Part shown: positions 22,354-31,167 of the stretch, in pieces
Layout: every line of letters starts with the position of its first letter
How positions within the stretch are numbered: position 1 is the first letter of the stretch
NCBI GenBank assembly: GCA_903875675.1
Contig: CAIQXC010000670.1
Coordinates: 1 to 37,373, forward strand
Source of the DNA: Akkermansiaceae bacterium
GTDB lineage: Bacteria; Verrucomicrobiota; Verrucomicrobiia; Verrucomicrobiales; Akkermansiaceae
DNA: 37,373 nt
Reading direction: 5' to 3'
Notes under the pieces: generated by a model
Seen by the model: only the letters and a program-made list of their open reading frames with translations
Database searches by the model: none
What the model was told of the DNA's origin: nothing
Made by a program: the position numbers and the translations under genes

Positions 22354-23120
22354 ACACCACCGGCCACTTGCGACGCGCCTTCACTCTCATCGAGGTGTTG
22401 CTGGCGATGAGCGTGGGACTGCTGGTGCTCATCCTCGCGCTTTCGATGCTTGGGCGAACCCGCGATGAATCCGCACGCCTCGACGAGAGTGTCGCCGCTG
22501 ATCGGGATGCCCGCGCCGTAATCACCCAGCTCACCGCCGATCTACAAAGCGCCTCGTTTCACCAAGCCAGCGTGTTCGACCAAAGCGACACCCCATGGCC
22601 CGGCGACCGCCTCGGCATCTTCAGTCTTCAAGCCCCGGACGCACAAGCGCCGGCTGACCACATGGGTGACCTTTGCGCCATTCATTACTACCTCAAGGAT
22701 CAGCTCATCTCAGGCAAGACCGTTCGCTGCTTGATGCGCGGTTTCCGCCCTAGCAGCGACACATTCCAAGCCCTCCGCCTCAAACAGCCCACCTCCCTCT
22801 TCACCTGTTCCAAACGCGACGAAGCCCTCGCCTTCGGGATCATCTCATTCGAGGCCCGCCCGCAAATCCGTAACCCCGCAGGCCAATGGCAGGCCTGGGA
22901 CCCCCTTATGGCTCAAGCCCCCGCCGCCATCGCTTTCCGCCTCGTCATCGCCCGCCGAGAACTCGCCGCCAAACTCATCCATACCGCCGCTTGGAACGGC
23001 GACGGCACCGCCCGAGGTCTGTTAGGAATGCCCTCCATGGCTCTCAGCAACCGCCACCTCGAAGTGTACACAGCCATCATCCGCTACGGTCATCCGGCCC
23101 TAACTGAACGTAGGCTTTAA
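22341..23120 (+). CDS. Pseudopilin, Verru_Chthon cassette protein C-like (259 aa)
   Basis: The leader ends RRA followed by FTLIEVLLAMSVGLLVLILAL. The residue before the cut is Ala13 rather than Gly, which PilD-type peptidases can accept but which is less common. Glu18 is at +5. The globular domain is PilW/GspJ-like in size. It begins at ATG 22341 (overlapping gene B by 13 bases) or ATG 22350. It is followed 13 bases later by the large A gene. TIGR02599 is the family I would expect to match. Confidence 0.8.
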   Translation: MHPMNTTGHLRRAFTLIEVLLAMSVGLLVLILALSMLGRTRDESARLDESVAADRDARAVITQLTADLQSASFHQASVFDQSDTPWPGDRLGIFSLQAPDAQAPADHMGDLCAIHYYLKDQLISGKTVRCLMRGFRPSSDTFQALRLKQPTSLFTCSKRDEALAFGIISFEARPQIRNPAGQWQAWDPLMAQAPAAIAFRLVIARRELAAKLIHTAAWNGDGTARGLLGMPSMALSNRHLEVYTAIIRYGHPALTERRL

Positions 23121-23133
23121 CCGTCCCGAAGCC

Positions 23134-26076
23134 ATGTCCCAATACGCCTTGAAACCAGCCTTCATCCTGCCGACAGTGCTCTTTGTTATCTCGGCCTTGC
23201 TCATCCTCGCCGTAGGCCTGCTCCTCAACATAGGCCTCGAACGCCACTCCGCTCGCTCGTACGTTGACTACCAACGCGCCGAATTGGCCGCTACCGCCGG
23301 CCTCCAACAAATCGAAGCCAGCCTCAGGCACGCCACCTCCAACGACACGTTCCTTGTGTTGGAATCCATCTGCAAACCATCCAAGCCGACCGACCGCCAA
23401 CCCGCACCCCACCTATTCATCGCGCAGGGCCGGAGCGCCCCGAACCACACATTCATCTTCAGTTACCTCCCGCTCTTCAGTGCCACGCGTCAACCGGCGG
23501 ACACGACTTGGCTCAGCGCGCCGGACGCTGCAGGACTCGTGCCTGCGGTGTCTGACGTCCACCTCGATCTCAGTCCCCTGCCCTACCTTGAGCCGCTCCG
23601 CCTCGCCTGGGTTCCCATTCTCAATGAACGCCACCAGCTCGTCGCTCGCTACGCCTTCTGGGTTGAGGACTTGCAGGCTAAACTCGATCCTCGGTCCATT
23701 GGCAATGCCGATGGCCCCAACGCCTCCGCGCTTGCTCCAGGCTGGCCATTTCCCGCTCCAGCCCTCGATCCCAACCCCGACCATCCAGCGCTCGGCCCCA
23801 TCGCCCTTCACGCCATCGATCCAGCCTCCACCACCGCCCAACCCGGCAAGCTCCCTCAATCGCTCATCTCCAACCGCCATGCTTTGATCTCCCCAGACTC
23901 GCTGCTCGCCGCCGCCAACTTCCATCCCCCTCTAACCCGCGACCCCCACGGCCATCTCACTGATCCGGCGGCCTGCGCCGTCGAGGAAAATTTGGCAACC
24001 ACCACCCGCCCCTACCTGGAGCGGCCGTGCGTCCCCTACGTCTCCGGCATCGCCGCCTCAGTCGCGGCATCCCCCAAACTCAACCTCAACTCCCTCCTGG
24101 CCCTAGGCCCGGACGGCGTCGCCCCTATGGCCGCATTCATCAAGCTGGCCCTGCCGGAATTTGAAACCCGCAAAGGTGGGTTCCCCGACGACTACCTCCA
24201 ATCCCTTGCCGCCAACGCGATCGACTACGCAGACGCCGACTGCCAATCCACCCTCGTCGCTGGCAGCCACCGCGGCATCGATGCCTTTCCGCTCATCAGC
24301 GAGGTGATCCTGCAAGTCCACTACGCCGGTGAGCAACAACTCAACGGACGCCGCATCCTCAATTGGCGCCTCAAGTTGTTTGCCGAACTCTGGAACATGT
24401 CCAACATCGACGTCAGCGGCACCTTGCGCCTCAGCTACGAAGTGGCCCTGCCTATGGACGGTATCGGTGCCGGTTCCAGTTCCAAACGCTTCGACGACCC
24501 CGCCCTGCTCGACGATTCCACTAAAACCAGCCACCACCTCACAAAAATCGCCGGCAAATTCTGGTCGCCTGAGATCAACGCGACCCTGCGTGCCAATGAG
24601 TACAAAACCTATGAGGCCGCCGACGTTGCCTACGCCTTGGACGTCGGCCCCACCAGCATCACGGTGGCTAACCATTTCAGTCTGACCGAGCCGGAAGGTG
24701 CCACCGGCATCTCCCTGCTTTGGAACGGCCAGGAAGTGGATCGCGCCACCGCCATCATCCGCCAAAAATCGGGCCTCGAGTTCAATATCTCCACCCCTCG
24801 CTATGCTTCCAAGGCCACCGTCGCCGCCCTGAGCTTCGGGGCCTTCGGCTCCGAAATTGACAACCCCGGAGACCCTCGCATTTCCTACTACCTTCGCAGT
24901 ACTCCTCTCGCCGAAAATGCCAATCCGGAAAACTCCAGCCCTAACCGCCGCAACATCCGCCGCAGCACCATTTACGATGCAGACTCACCCCGCAAACCCA
25001 AAACCTACGGCAGAGTGCTGCCATCGGAATGGCCGGACGGTGGCCATGATTCCGCCGTCGGATCCTGGCCGCTGTCTGAGGACGACGCCGTGACCCCCAC
25101 CGATGCACGCTACCTCTGGGCCCAATCTCCCGTCGCCTGCCAAGCCCCCCAACGCATCTCAAATGCCGGACGATTCTTCAGCGCCACCGAACTCGGCCAC
25201 GTCTTTGACCCGGTCTTATGGCTGCCCACCTTCGATAATCCACAGGACACCGCTTCCATCCGCAGGGGACTCATGCCCGCCAACCGCTGTGCCTGGCCCG
25301 ACGTGCTCGCCGCCAGCCCTCCCAGCACCGACCACGGCGGCGGCAATTCGCTGCGCATCGGCCGCCCGGAACACGCGGCCTTTGACCAACCCGGCAAGCG
25401 TGCCTTTCACCTGCTGGATTTGTTCCATGCCGGCCGCTCGCGCTCCCCGGAGCCCGCCCTTCGCGAGGGCCATCTGGTCGAAATCTGCGGCCATGTGAAT
25501 CTAAACACCGCCACCAGGGATGTCCTGCGCGTGATGGCCGCCGGCGCTCTGGGACAGGACCCATCGCTGGCAACCGTCCCTGACCCCCTCACCCATCAGG
25601 CCGCGCCTCTCATGGCTCCCCCACCCACTCTAACCACTCTATACGCCCCGTCCACCGGTAACCAATCCGAAGCAGACTGCATCGCCGACGCCATCATCCG
25701 CTCGCGACCGTTTGCCAGTCCCTCGCAACTTGCCATGGTCAAGGATCCGGATGCCAAGCCGATCTTCGGCAACCCTAACATGTACCGCCCCGGCATCCAC
25801 GTACCCAACAACACACGCGTCCAATGGAGTGATGCCGCCGCAGAAGAGGTGTTCGCCCGCATGTACGAAGCTTCCACGGTTCGCTCGCGCAACTTCCGTG
25901 TGTGGGTCGTCGGCCAAGCCCTCGCGCCGACCCCTACCGCGAACTCCGCGCCGCAAGTTCTCGCAGAGGTCCGCAAGGTCTTCACCCTGTTTGCCGATCC
26001 CGGCCAGCGAAACGGCGACGGCGATATCAACCCTGATCAATCGAAATGCTCCGTCATCCATGAAAACTCCTTCTGA
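23134..26076 (+). CDS. Large pseudopilin-associated protein, Verru_Chthon cassette protein A-like (980 aa)
   Basis: An N-terminal helix (about 9-32: FILPTVLFVISALLILAVGLLL) without the usual charged +5 Glu is followed by RAELAATAGLQQIEASL. This is the layout of PilX/GspK-like proteins. A very long external part with beta-rich domains follows. Near the C-terminus are a helix-hairpin-type stretch (VEICGHVNLNTATRDVLRVMAAGALG) and RSRPFASPSQLAMV, as in GspK helix-hairpin segments (NxNTA). This is the biggest member of the cassette (TIGR02600 type). In type II secretion GspK caps the pseudopilus, so a tip role is a reasonable inference. The next gene overlaps its end by 17 bases. Confidence 0.8.
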   Translation: MSQYALKPAFILPTVLFVISALLILAVGLLLNIGLERHSARSYVDYQRAELAATAGLQQIEASLRHATSNDTFLVLESICKPSKPTDRQPAPHLFIAQGRSAPNHTFIFSYLPLFSATRQPADTTWLSAPDAAGLVPAVSDVHLDLSPLPYLEPLRLAWVPILNERHQLVARYAFWVEDLQAKLDPRSIGNADGPNASALAPGWPFPAPALDPNPDHPALGPIALHAIDPASTTAQPGKLPQSLISNRHALISPDSLLAAANFHPPLTRDPHGHLTDPAACAVEENLATTTRPYLERPCVPYVSGIAASVAASPKLNLNSLLALGPDGVAPMAAFIKLALPEFETRKGGFPDDYLQSLAANAIDYADADCQSTLVAGSHRGIDAFPLISEVILQVHYAGEQQLNGRRILNWRLKLFAELWNMSNIDVSGTLRLSYEVALPMDGIGAGSSSKRFDDPALLDDSTKTSHHLTKIAGKFWSPEINATLRANEYKTYEAADVAYALDVGPTSITVANHFSLTEPEGATGISLLWNGQEVDRATAIIRQKSGLEFNISTPRYASKATVAALSFGAFGSEIDNPGDPRISYYLRSTPLAENANPENSSPNRRNIRRSTIYDADSPRKPKTYGRVLPSEWPDGGHDSAVGSWPLSEDDAVTPTDARYLWAQSPVACQAPQRISNAGRFFSATELGHVFDPVLWLPTFDNPQDTASIRRGLMPANRCAWPDVLAASPPSTDHGGGNSLRIGRPEHAAFDQPGKRAFHLLDLFHAGRSRSPEPALREGHLVEICGHVNLNTATRDVLRVMAAGALGQDPSLATVPDPLTHQAAPLMAPPPTLTTLYAPSTGNQSEADCIADAIIRSRPFASPSQLAMVKDPDAKPIFGNPNMYRPGIHVPNNTRVQWSDAAAEEVFARMYEASTVRSRNFRVWVVGQALAPTPTANSAPQVLAEVRKVFTLFADPGQRNGDGDINPDQSKCSVIHENSF

Positions 26077-26761
26077 TATTCTCCACCTCGCCCTGGCCGC
26101 GGCCGCCTGCCTTCTCAGCGGCTCTCTAACGTCCACAGCAGCCCCGGCTACCCCTGCCGATATCCCCGCCTTTGCCCGCCTCATCGATGCCGTGGCGCAA
26201 GGCCAGGACAAACTGCGGCTCTTCATCGACGGTGAATCGATGAATCCCGACGGCTACATTCTGGGCGACGTCACCGGGGGCATCGGTCTCAAACCCGGCC
26301 CGCATGAATTCACCCTCAAACGCCCCGGCGTGAGTGATGGTGTGACCCGCATCACCCTTGCCGCAGGTCACACCATCACCCTCATCGCCTTTGCCGAACA
26401 AATCCCCGCATCCGAAAACAAACCCGCGTATTGGGCCATACGTATTCTCCGACTCCGGCAAATGGAACCCGTCACCAAACGCTCCGCCACCTTTGTCTCC
26501 GTCTCACATACCCCTGAACACGAAGTGGAAATCCGTTCCCCTAACGGAAAATGGACTGCTGTCACGGTCAAACGCCTGGCCTTAACTCAATCCCCCATCC
26601 TCTATCCAGAGGGCTACGTTCCCCTGCGCTGCCACTCGCAAAAACTCCCCTCCATCCCGGTCGGCGGGCCAGGCAACTACCTCGTCCTCCTCTACGACGA
26701 TGCTGCCGGCCTCCTCCAGTCCCTCAACCTCCAAGACTACAAATACCTCAGCGCAGATTGA
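26060..26761 (+). CDS. Secreted protein at the end of the pseudopilin cassette (233 aa)
   Basis: A signal peptide (about 1-27, ending STAA) precedes an all-beta protein with a short N-terminal helix. It contains LFIDGESMNPDGYILGDVTGG and HEFTLKRPGVSDGVTRITLAAGHTITLIA, which looks like a small immunoglobulin- or PEGA-like sandwich, and ends in a strand-rich region (GGPGNYLVLLYDDAAGLLQSLNL). It overlaps gene A by 17 bases, so it is co-translated with the cassette. I do not recognise a named family. A surface or adhesive cargo of the pseudopilus is only a guess. Confidence 0.78.
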   Translation: MKTPSDILHLALAAAACLLSGSLTSTAAPATPADIPAFARLIDAVAQGQDKLRLFIDGESMNPDGYILGDVTGGIGLKPGPHEFTLKRPGVSDGVTRITLAAGHTITLIAFAEQIPASENKPAYWAIRILRLRQMEPVTKRSATFVSVSHTPEHEVEIRSPNGKWTAVTVKRLALTQSPILYPEGYVPLRCHSQKLPSIPVGGPGNYLVLLYDDAAGLLQSLNLQDYKYLSAD

Positions 26762-26900
26762 TGCCAATGTGGCCACTGTTATACCAACCCATGATCGAAA
26801 GGTGGCAGCGGAAACAGCCACTGCGGCGGTAACGCTGAGACCTATATGGACGTTGGCCAAGCCATGGCTGGCCTGTTGAAGAACCCAAAGTGAATCCAGA

Positions 26901-26917
26901 GGGGGAAATGATCCCCC
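26901..26917 (-). terminator. Possible terminator hairpin after rpsI
   Basis: GGGGGA / TCCCCC form a 6-bp stem with a 5-base loop, 8 bases beyond the rpsI stop on the minus strand. No run of T follows, so termination would be weak or factor-dependent. The rest of 26762-26925 shows nothing else I can name. Confidence 0.35.
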
Positions 26918-26925
26918 GTCGGGAC

Positions 26926-27321
26926 TTAACGCTTGGAGAACTGGAAGCGCTTGCGAGCACCGGGCTGGCCGGACTTCTTGCGTTCCTTCATGCGCGGATC
27001 TCGGGTCAGAAAGCCAAGTGGCTTGATGACCTTGCGGTTTTCCGGGTCCACCTGGGTGAGCGATCGGCTGATGGCGTGGCGGATGGCGATGGCTTGGGCA
27101 TGGATACCACCGCCCTTAACCACGACTCGGAGATCGAACTTGTTGACCAGCGTGAGCTGCTGGAAGGGAGCCAAGATGCTGTTCTGGAGTTCCGCAGTGG
27201 GCAGATATTCTTCGAAGTGGCGGCCATTGATGGCAATTTGGCCGGTGCCTTCAGTCATCCATACACGGGCAACTGCGGTTTTGCGGCGACCTGTGGCGCT
27301 GGTGGTGGGAGTGGCGGTCAT
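26926..27321 (-). CDS. rpsI: 30S ribosomal protein S9 (131 aa)
   Basis: S9 is part of the 30S head. Its C-terminal tail reaches the P-site tRNA. Seen: the N-terminal ATGRRKTAVARVWM, middle VVVKGGGIHAQAIAIRHAISRSL, and the very conserved end RDPRMKERKK then the ARKRFQFSKR tail. The start at ATG 27321 gives standard length. It follows rplM by 20 bases on the same strand, the usual bacterial pair. Confidence 0.97.
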   Translation of the reverse strand: MTATPTTSATGRRKTAVARVWMTEGTGQIAINGRHFEEYLPTAELQNSILAPFQQLTLVNKFDLRVVVKGGGIHAQAIAIRHAISRSLTQVDPENRKVIKPLGFLTRDPRMKERKKSGQPGARKRFQFSKR

Positions 27322-27341
27322 GAGTAAGAATGGATTGTTAG

Positions 27342-27773
27342 TTAGCGAACTTCGTAAACAGTGGGTTGCTGAGCTTCGTGCGGGTGGGCCTCGCCAGCGT
27401 ACACCTTGAGCTTGCCGTATTGGGCGCGGCCAAGACGGGTCTTGGGAAGCATTCCCCACACCGCCCGCTCGACCAATAAAATTGGGCGCCGCTCCCGCAC
27501 TTGCCGCGGGGTCTCCACATGCTTGCCGCCGACGTAGCCGGAAAAACGCGTGTAAATCTTGGCTTGCTCCTTGTTGCCACTCAACAATACTTGGTCGGCA
27601 TTGATGACGACGACAAAATCGCCCGTGTCAACATGGGTGGTAAATATCGGCTTGTGTTTGCCACGGAGCAGGCGGGCTGCCTCCACGGCGACCTGGCCGA
27701 GGATTTTGTCCTTGGCATCGATCACAAACCATTTGCGCTCGACTTCGTGCGGCTTGGCGGAAAACGTCTTCAT
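27342..27773 (-). CDS. rplM: 50S ribosomal protein L13 (143 aa)
   Basis: L13 is an early-assembling 50S protein that binds 23S rRNA. Landmarks are [29 protein letters not shown], then [17 protein letters not shown] and [21 protein letters not shown], all at normal spacing and family length. The start is the ATG at 27773, with a likely promoter at 27836-27864. It is first of the rplM-rpsI operon. Confidence 0.97.
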   Translation of the reverse strand: MKTFSAKPHEVERKWFVIDAKDKILGQVAVEAARLLRGKHKPIFTTHVDTGDFVVVINADQVLLSGNKEQAKIYTRFSGYVGGKHVETPRQVRERRPILLVERAVWGMLPKTRLGRAQYGKLKVYAGEAHPHEAQQPTVYEVR

Positions 27774-27835
27774 GTGCTTTTATGGGAAATCTTCGGGCGC
27801 GGCGAACGGCCACCGTCGCAGGCGAAGGGGGGCGC

Positions 27836-27864
27836 AATCTAGGAACCCGGCCCCACACTGTCAA
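27836..27864 (-). promoter_or_regulatory. Promoter of rplM-rpsI
   Basis: On the minus strand TTGACA and TAGATT are separated by exactly 17 bases. The -35 is perfect consensus, and the -10 has 4 of 6 matches. The leader RNA would be about 56 bases long. I see no obvious L13-type autoregulatory fold, but cannot fold it here. Confidence 0.7.
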
Positions 27865-28015
27865 TCCGAAAATCGCGGGTTTTTTTTCACAATTCAAATT
27901 TCGAGGAAGTTTTGCCTCAATTGCAACGGACGCTTGCCAAGGCAGCGGACACGCGCCATGCTAAGCGCTCCGCCATCACTCCTTTCCCGTAACTTCTCAT
28001 CCCCGTCCCCAAGCC

Positions 28016-29404
28016 ATGCCTGAGATCACCGAAAAAGAACTCCCGCACAACCTCAAGCCCCTTTGGCTCAAAGCCCTCAGCGCCGTTCAAACCAACAATC
28101 TGTCCTATGCCGTGAGCCTGTTGCAGGCCGTGCTCAAGGACGGTCCTGGGTTTTTGGACGGGCGCAAGATCCTGCGCAATTGTGAGATCCAACTCTGCGG
28201 CGGCCCCAAGAAAAAGGGCGGACTCTTCAGTATTCAGACCGGCGGCATGGGCCTGATGAAACTCGCCAGCCAAGCAAAAAAGGATCCAGCAGGCAGCCTC
28301 CCACTCATTGAAAAGGAACTCGAAAAGGACCCCTACAACGAGTCCGCTAACGATTTGCTCTTCGATACCTTCGTCCGCATGGAATTGTTCGAGTCCGCAG
28401 CCTTCGCCTTGGAAACCGTCCGCAAAGGCTACCCCGAAAACGCCAAACTGCTGCACAAACTTGCCGAGTTCTATTTCACCCGCGACCTGCACCTGGTCGC
28501 CTCAGACGTTTACAACGACATTATCAAACACCACCCGACCGACTCCGCCGCCATCGCCGGTGCCAAGAACGCCTCGGCCCGGGCATCCATGGCCAAAGCC
28601 AAGTGGGACGAGAACGCTGATATGCGCAGCCTGATGCGCAATGCGGCTGAAGTGGAGGAGCTCGAAAAGTCCACCCGAACCGGCCTCACCAAGGAACAAT
28701 TGGAAGAACGCCGCGACCGCACCATCGAGAAATACAACGCGGATCCGAACCACCTCACCACTGTCAAGGATCTGGCGAACCTCTACGAGCAACTCGAAGA
28801 CTGGCACAACGCCCAGACATTCTACGAATGGGCGCACACTCTCAGCAATGGAGACGTCGCCCTCAGCACCAAGGCCGGCCAGATGAAAGACCGCGCCGCC
28901 GAGTCCGATATCCGCAACCTCGAGGCCGCCGCCGCCGCCGACCCCAGCAACGCCGACCTCCAAGCCGCACTCGCCGCCCACAAAGCCGAGCGCCTTGCCT
29001 TAGTGGTCGCCGAGGCCAAGCGCCGCGTCGAACAGAACCCAACTGACCCTCAACTGCGCTATGAATTGGGCAACGCCCTCTATCAGGCCGGTGACCACAG
29101 CGGAGCGATTCTCCACCTCCAGCAGGCGACGCGCAATCCGCACATTCGCACCAAGGTGCTACTGTTGCTAGGCCGGACTTTCAAGGCTAAGGGGATGTTC
29201 GACCTCTCCATCAAACAGTTGTCGGACGCCATCGCCGACCTCCATGCCATGGACAACACCAAGAAGGAAGTCCTCTACGAAAAAGGCATCCTCCACAACG
29301 AAATGGGTGACAAAACGCAGGCACTGGATTGCTTCAAACAAATTTACGAAGTCGATTACAGCTACCGCGACGTCGCTCAGCGCGTGGAATCGTCCTATCA
29401 ATAG
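28016..29404 (+). CDS. Tetratricopeptide-repeat protein (462 aa)
   Basis: There is no signal peptide. The protein is predicted cytoplasmic and is helical throughout. TPR-like units include LPLIEKELEKDPYNESANDLLFDTFVRM, AAFALETVRKGYPENAKLLHKLAEFYF, LANLYEQLEDWHNAQTFYEWAHTLS, LRYELGNALYQAGDHSGAILHLQQAT and YEKGILHNEMGDKTQALDCFKQIYE. A charged helical segment (about 200-245) is coiled-coil-like. It is divergent from rplM, with 242 bases between starts. It probably acts as a scaffold, partner unknown. Proteins of this layout are common and uncharacterised in verrucomicrobia. Confidence 0.83.
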   Translation: MPEITEKELPHNLKPLWLKALSAVQTNNLSYAVSLLQAVLKDGPGFLDGRKILRNCEIQLCGGPKKKGGLFSIQTGGMGLMKLASQAKKDPAGSLPLIEKELEKDPYNESANDLLFDTFVRMELFESAAFALETVRKGYPENAKLLHKLAEFYFTRDLHLVASDVYNDIIKHHPTDSAAIAGAKNASARASMAKAKWDENADMRSLMRNAAEVEELEKSTRTGLTKEQLEERRDRTIEKYNADPNHLTTVKDLANLYEQLEDWHNAQTFYEWAHTLSNGDVALSTKAGQMKDRAAESDIRNLEAAAAADPSNADLQAALAAHKAERLALVVAEAKRRVEQNPTDPQLRYELGNALYQAGDHSGAILHLQQATRNPHIRTKVLLLLGRTFKAKGMFDLSIKQLSDAIADLHAMDNTKKEVLYEKGILHNEMGDKTQALDCFKQIYEVDYSYRDVAQRVESSYQ

Positions 29405-29485
29405 CCGCAACCGCGGCCTCAGAACGCCTGACCTTGTGGGAGCCCCATTGCCTGAGGCACGGCAAGCCAACCCAAGCGGCACGCA

Positions 29486-30796
29486 TCAATTTTCCAGCAC
29501 GACCACATTGGTGCTGCGTTCCTCGATGGCGCTGCGCAGGCAGGCGTGGAGCTGAGGGTTGTGCAATGCGAGAATCCCCAGCGCGGCAAGGACGGCATTG
29601 GTGGGATTGAGCACTGTCATCACCGGCACATTGCTAGGGGTGCGAAGCGACGACCAGACGTCGTCCGGGAAGGATTCATATTGGGCCGGCAAAGTGATGA
29701 CCGGCACGCTGGTGGCGGCGGAGAGCGTCGGCCCGGCACCGTTAGACATGCCGATGCAAGCAAGCACCACGCAATCGGGCACCTCCTGGGTGAGCCGCGC
29801 CAGTTCCAACAGACTACGCACGGGTTCTTTGTGTACCGAACAGGCCATTGCAACCGTGGGGATTTGTCCCTCCGAGAGTCGCTCCACGGCTTCGGCGAGC
29901 CCGTTGAGATCATCCTTCGGCGAGCCCGCCCAAAGGATCACGCGCTGCTGCGGCAGCCCGAAGCGAGCGGTGAGTCGCTCGACAAGTTGGTAGCTTCTAA
30001 CAACATCTGACAACTCGCCGCCATCCCGGTAAATTTGCTTGTCGATGTAGGCACCGTCCTCCAGCACCCGCCAAGAATCATTGTCGATGACGTCGGCGAG
30101 GAGCAAGTGGCCGGAGGGATCGATGCCGAATTCGACCTTCATATCGACGAGTTTGCGGCCCAGTAGTTGCCAGGCTTTTTCGAGAACGAGAAATGTTTGG
30201 CGGGCACGGCGCGACATTTCCACAAACAACTCGCTTTCACCGGGCTGGGTGAACACCTCACTTTCCGCCATCACGAGAAACGGTTGTTGCGTGGCAAACG
30301 GCTTGGCGGGATGATACAGACTGATGGTGGCTGCCGCTTCGTCCCAAATCATGTAAGGATCGTCGCAGGTCAGCTCATGCTGCTGCCAGCGGCGGTCCTT
30401 CGTTTTAAGGAAAAACTCGACGATGAGCCGTGGAAACAACTGGCCCTTGGCGAGATGCGGCGCTCGTTTGAGAAACGAACCATGGGCCTCGCGCCGGGTG
30501 ACCACTTCATAGGGCAGCATCTGGCACTTGGGCGCGATGAACCAATCCGGCCCGCCCTGGGCATCGAAGGCCACCGGAATTTTGCAGTCTTTGAGCAAAC
30601 GGAAAACATTGCAGGCGGTCTGGGTCGCAATCCGGCCCTTGTCCGGAATCACATCGTGCTTGGCCCCGTCCCCAGCCGTGATGTCATCCTTGGCTAACAG
30701 GATAACGCGAGTCAAATCATCCTTCTTTTCAATGATACGCTTGGTTTTTCCTTCGGAAATCGTGCGTCCAAGTAGCGCTGTGAGGTCGTCGTGCAT
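29486..30796 (-). CDS. PurC-PurE fusion (SAICAR synthase / AIR carboxylase), PAICS-like (436 aa)
   Basis: This bifunctional purine enzyme has SAICAR synthase in the N-terminal part (about 1-260) and AIR carboxylase in the C-terminal part (about 284-436). The PurC part shows SEGKTKRII (14-22), KDDITAGDG, RREAHGSFLKR, DMKVEFGID and LLADVIDNDSWR (232-243). The PurE part shows WAGSPKD, CSVHKEP (319-325), GMSNGAGP (349-356) and DDVWSSLR (378-385). The domain order and the wording SxHK, SNGxGP and DVWSSLR are those of animal PAICS with class II PurE, which uses CO2 directly and needs no PurK. Fusions of this order are known from eukaryotes. No PurK is present in the window. It is cytoplasmic, transcribed alone, with start ATG at 30796. 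Confidence 0.92.
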   Translation of the reverse strand: MHDDLTALLGRTISEGKTKRIIEKKDDLTRVILLAKDDITAGDGAKHDVIPDKGRIATQTACNVFRLLKDCKIPVAFDAQGGPDWFIAPKCQMLPYEVVTRREAHGSFLKRAPHLAKGQLFPRLIVEFFLKTKDRRWQQHELTCDDPYMIWDEAAATISLYHPAKPFATQQPFLVMAESEVFTQPGESELFVEMSRRARQTFLVLEKAWQLLGRKLVDMKVEFGIDPSGHLLLADVIDNDSWRVLEDGAYIDKQIYRDGGELSDVVRSYQLVERLTARFGLPQQRVILWAGSPKDDLNGLAEAVERLSEGQIPTVAMACSVHKEPVRSLLELARLTQEVPDCVVLACIGMSNGAGPTLSAATSVPVITLPAQYESFPDDVWSSLRTPSNVPVMTVLNPTNAVLAALGILALHNPQLHACLRSAIEERSTNVVVLEN

Positions 30797-31167
30797 GGCA
30801 GGCCAAGAAAGTGCCAGCCACCGCCACTGCCGTCAAGCCGTATGCCCGACACCCCACACACAGATGAGCGCGATAGGCGTCATCCCCGCATCTGGCCATC
30901 AGGTTGGAATTTGCATACAATCGGTGAAAGTACGATGGCCGTTAGCCACTAAGATGTTAGAGTTCTTTTGCTTTCCGAGTCTGATGAGGTAGCGCCCAAG
31001 AGTCCCATTGATAAGAATCGCCAGCAAGGTGAAAAGCGTCCTGATCCCAAGGGGCTCGATTTTGAATACTTCAAGGCACAAGCGAGAGAATTTTGACCTA
31101 ACGAAAAATTCAAGACCCGCGGTGTTGGACCTGATTGGATTGCCTGCGTCTTACACGGGGCTAGGGC
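30797..31167. other. Gap between hisH and the PurC-PurE gene with a gene remnant
   Basis: The only protein-like signal in these 371 bases is the cation-transporter remnant listed at 30899-31081. The remaining bases next to the PurC-PurE start should contain its promoter, but no convincing -35/-10 pair was seen. Confidence 0.55.
30899..31081 (-). pseudogene. Remnant of a cation diffusion facilitator transporter
   Basis: The frame reads IEPLGIRTLFTLLAILINGT then LGRYLIRLGKQKNSNILVANG and HRTFTDC before losing the pattern. That is the stretch spanning the third and fourth membrane helices of CDF metal exporters, ending with the conserved (A/D)NGxHxxTD motif. About 45 codons remain. Neither the first helices nor the cytoplasmic domain are found on either side in any frame, and no ATG starts it. 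I read it as a decayed insertion or deletion remnant. Confidence 0.55.

Noticed and set aside
26762-26925. Possible RNA or gene between the cassette and rpsI
   Set aside because: No frame, cloverleaf or conserved structure could be recognised apart from the short hairpin listed.
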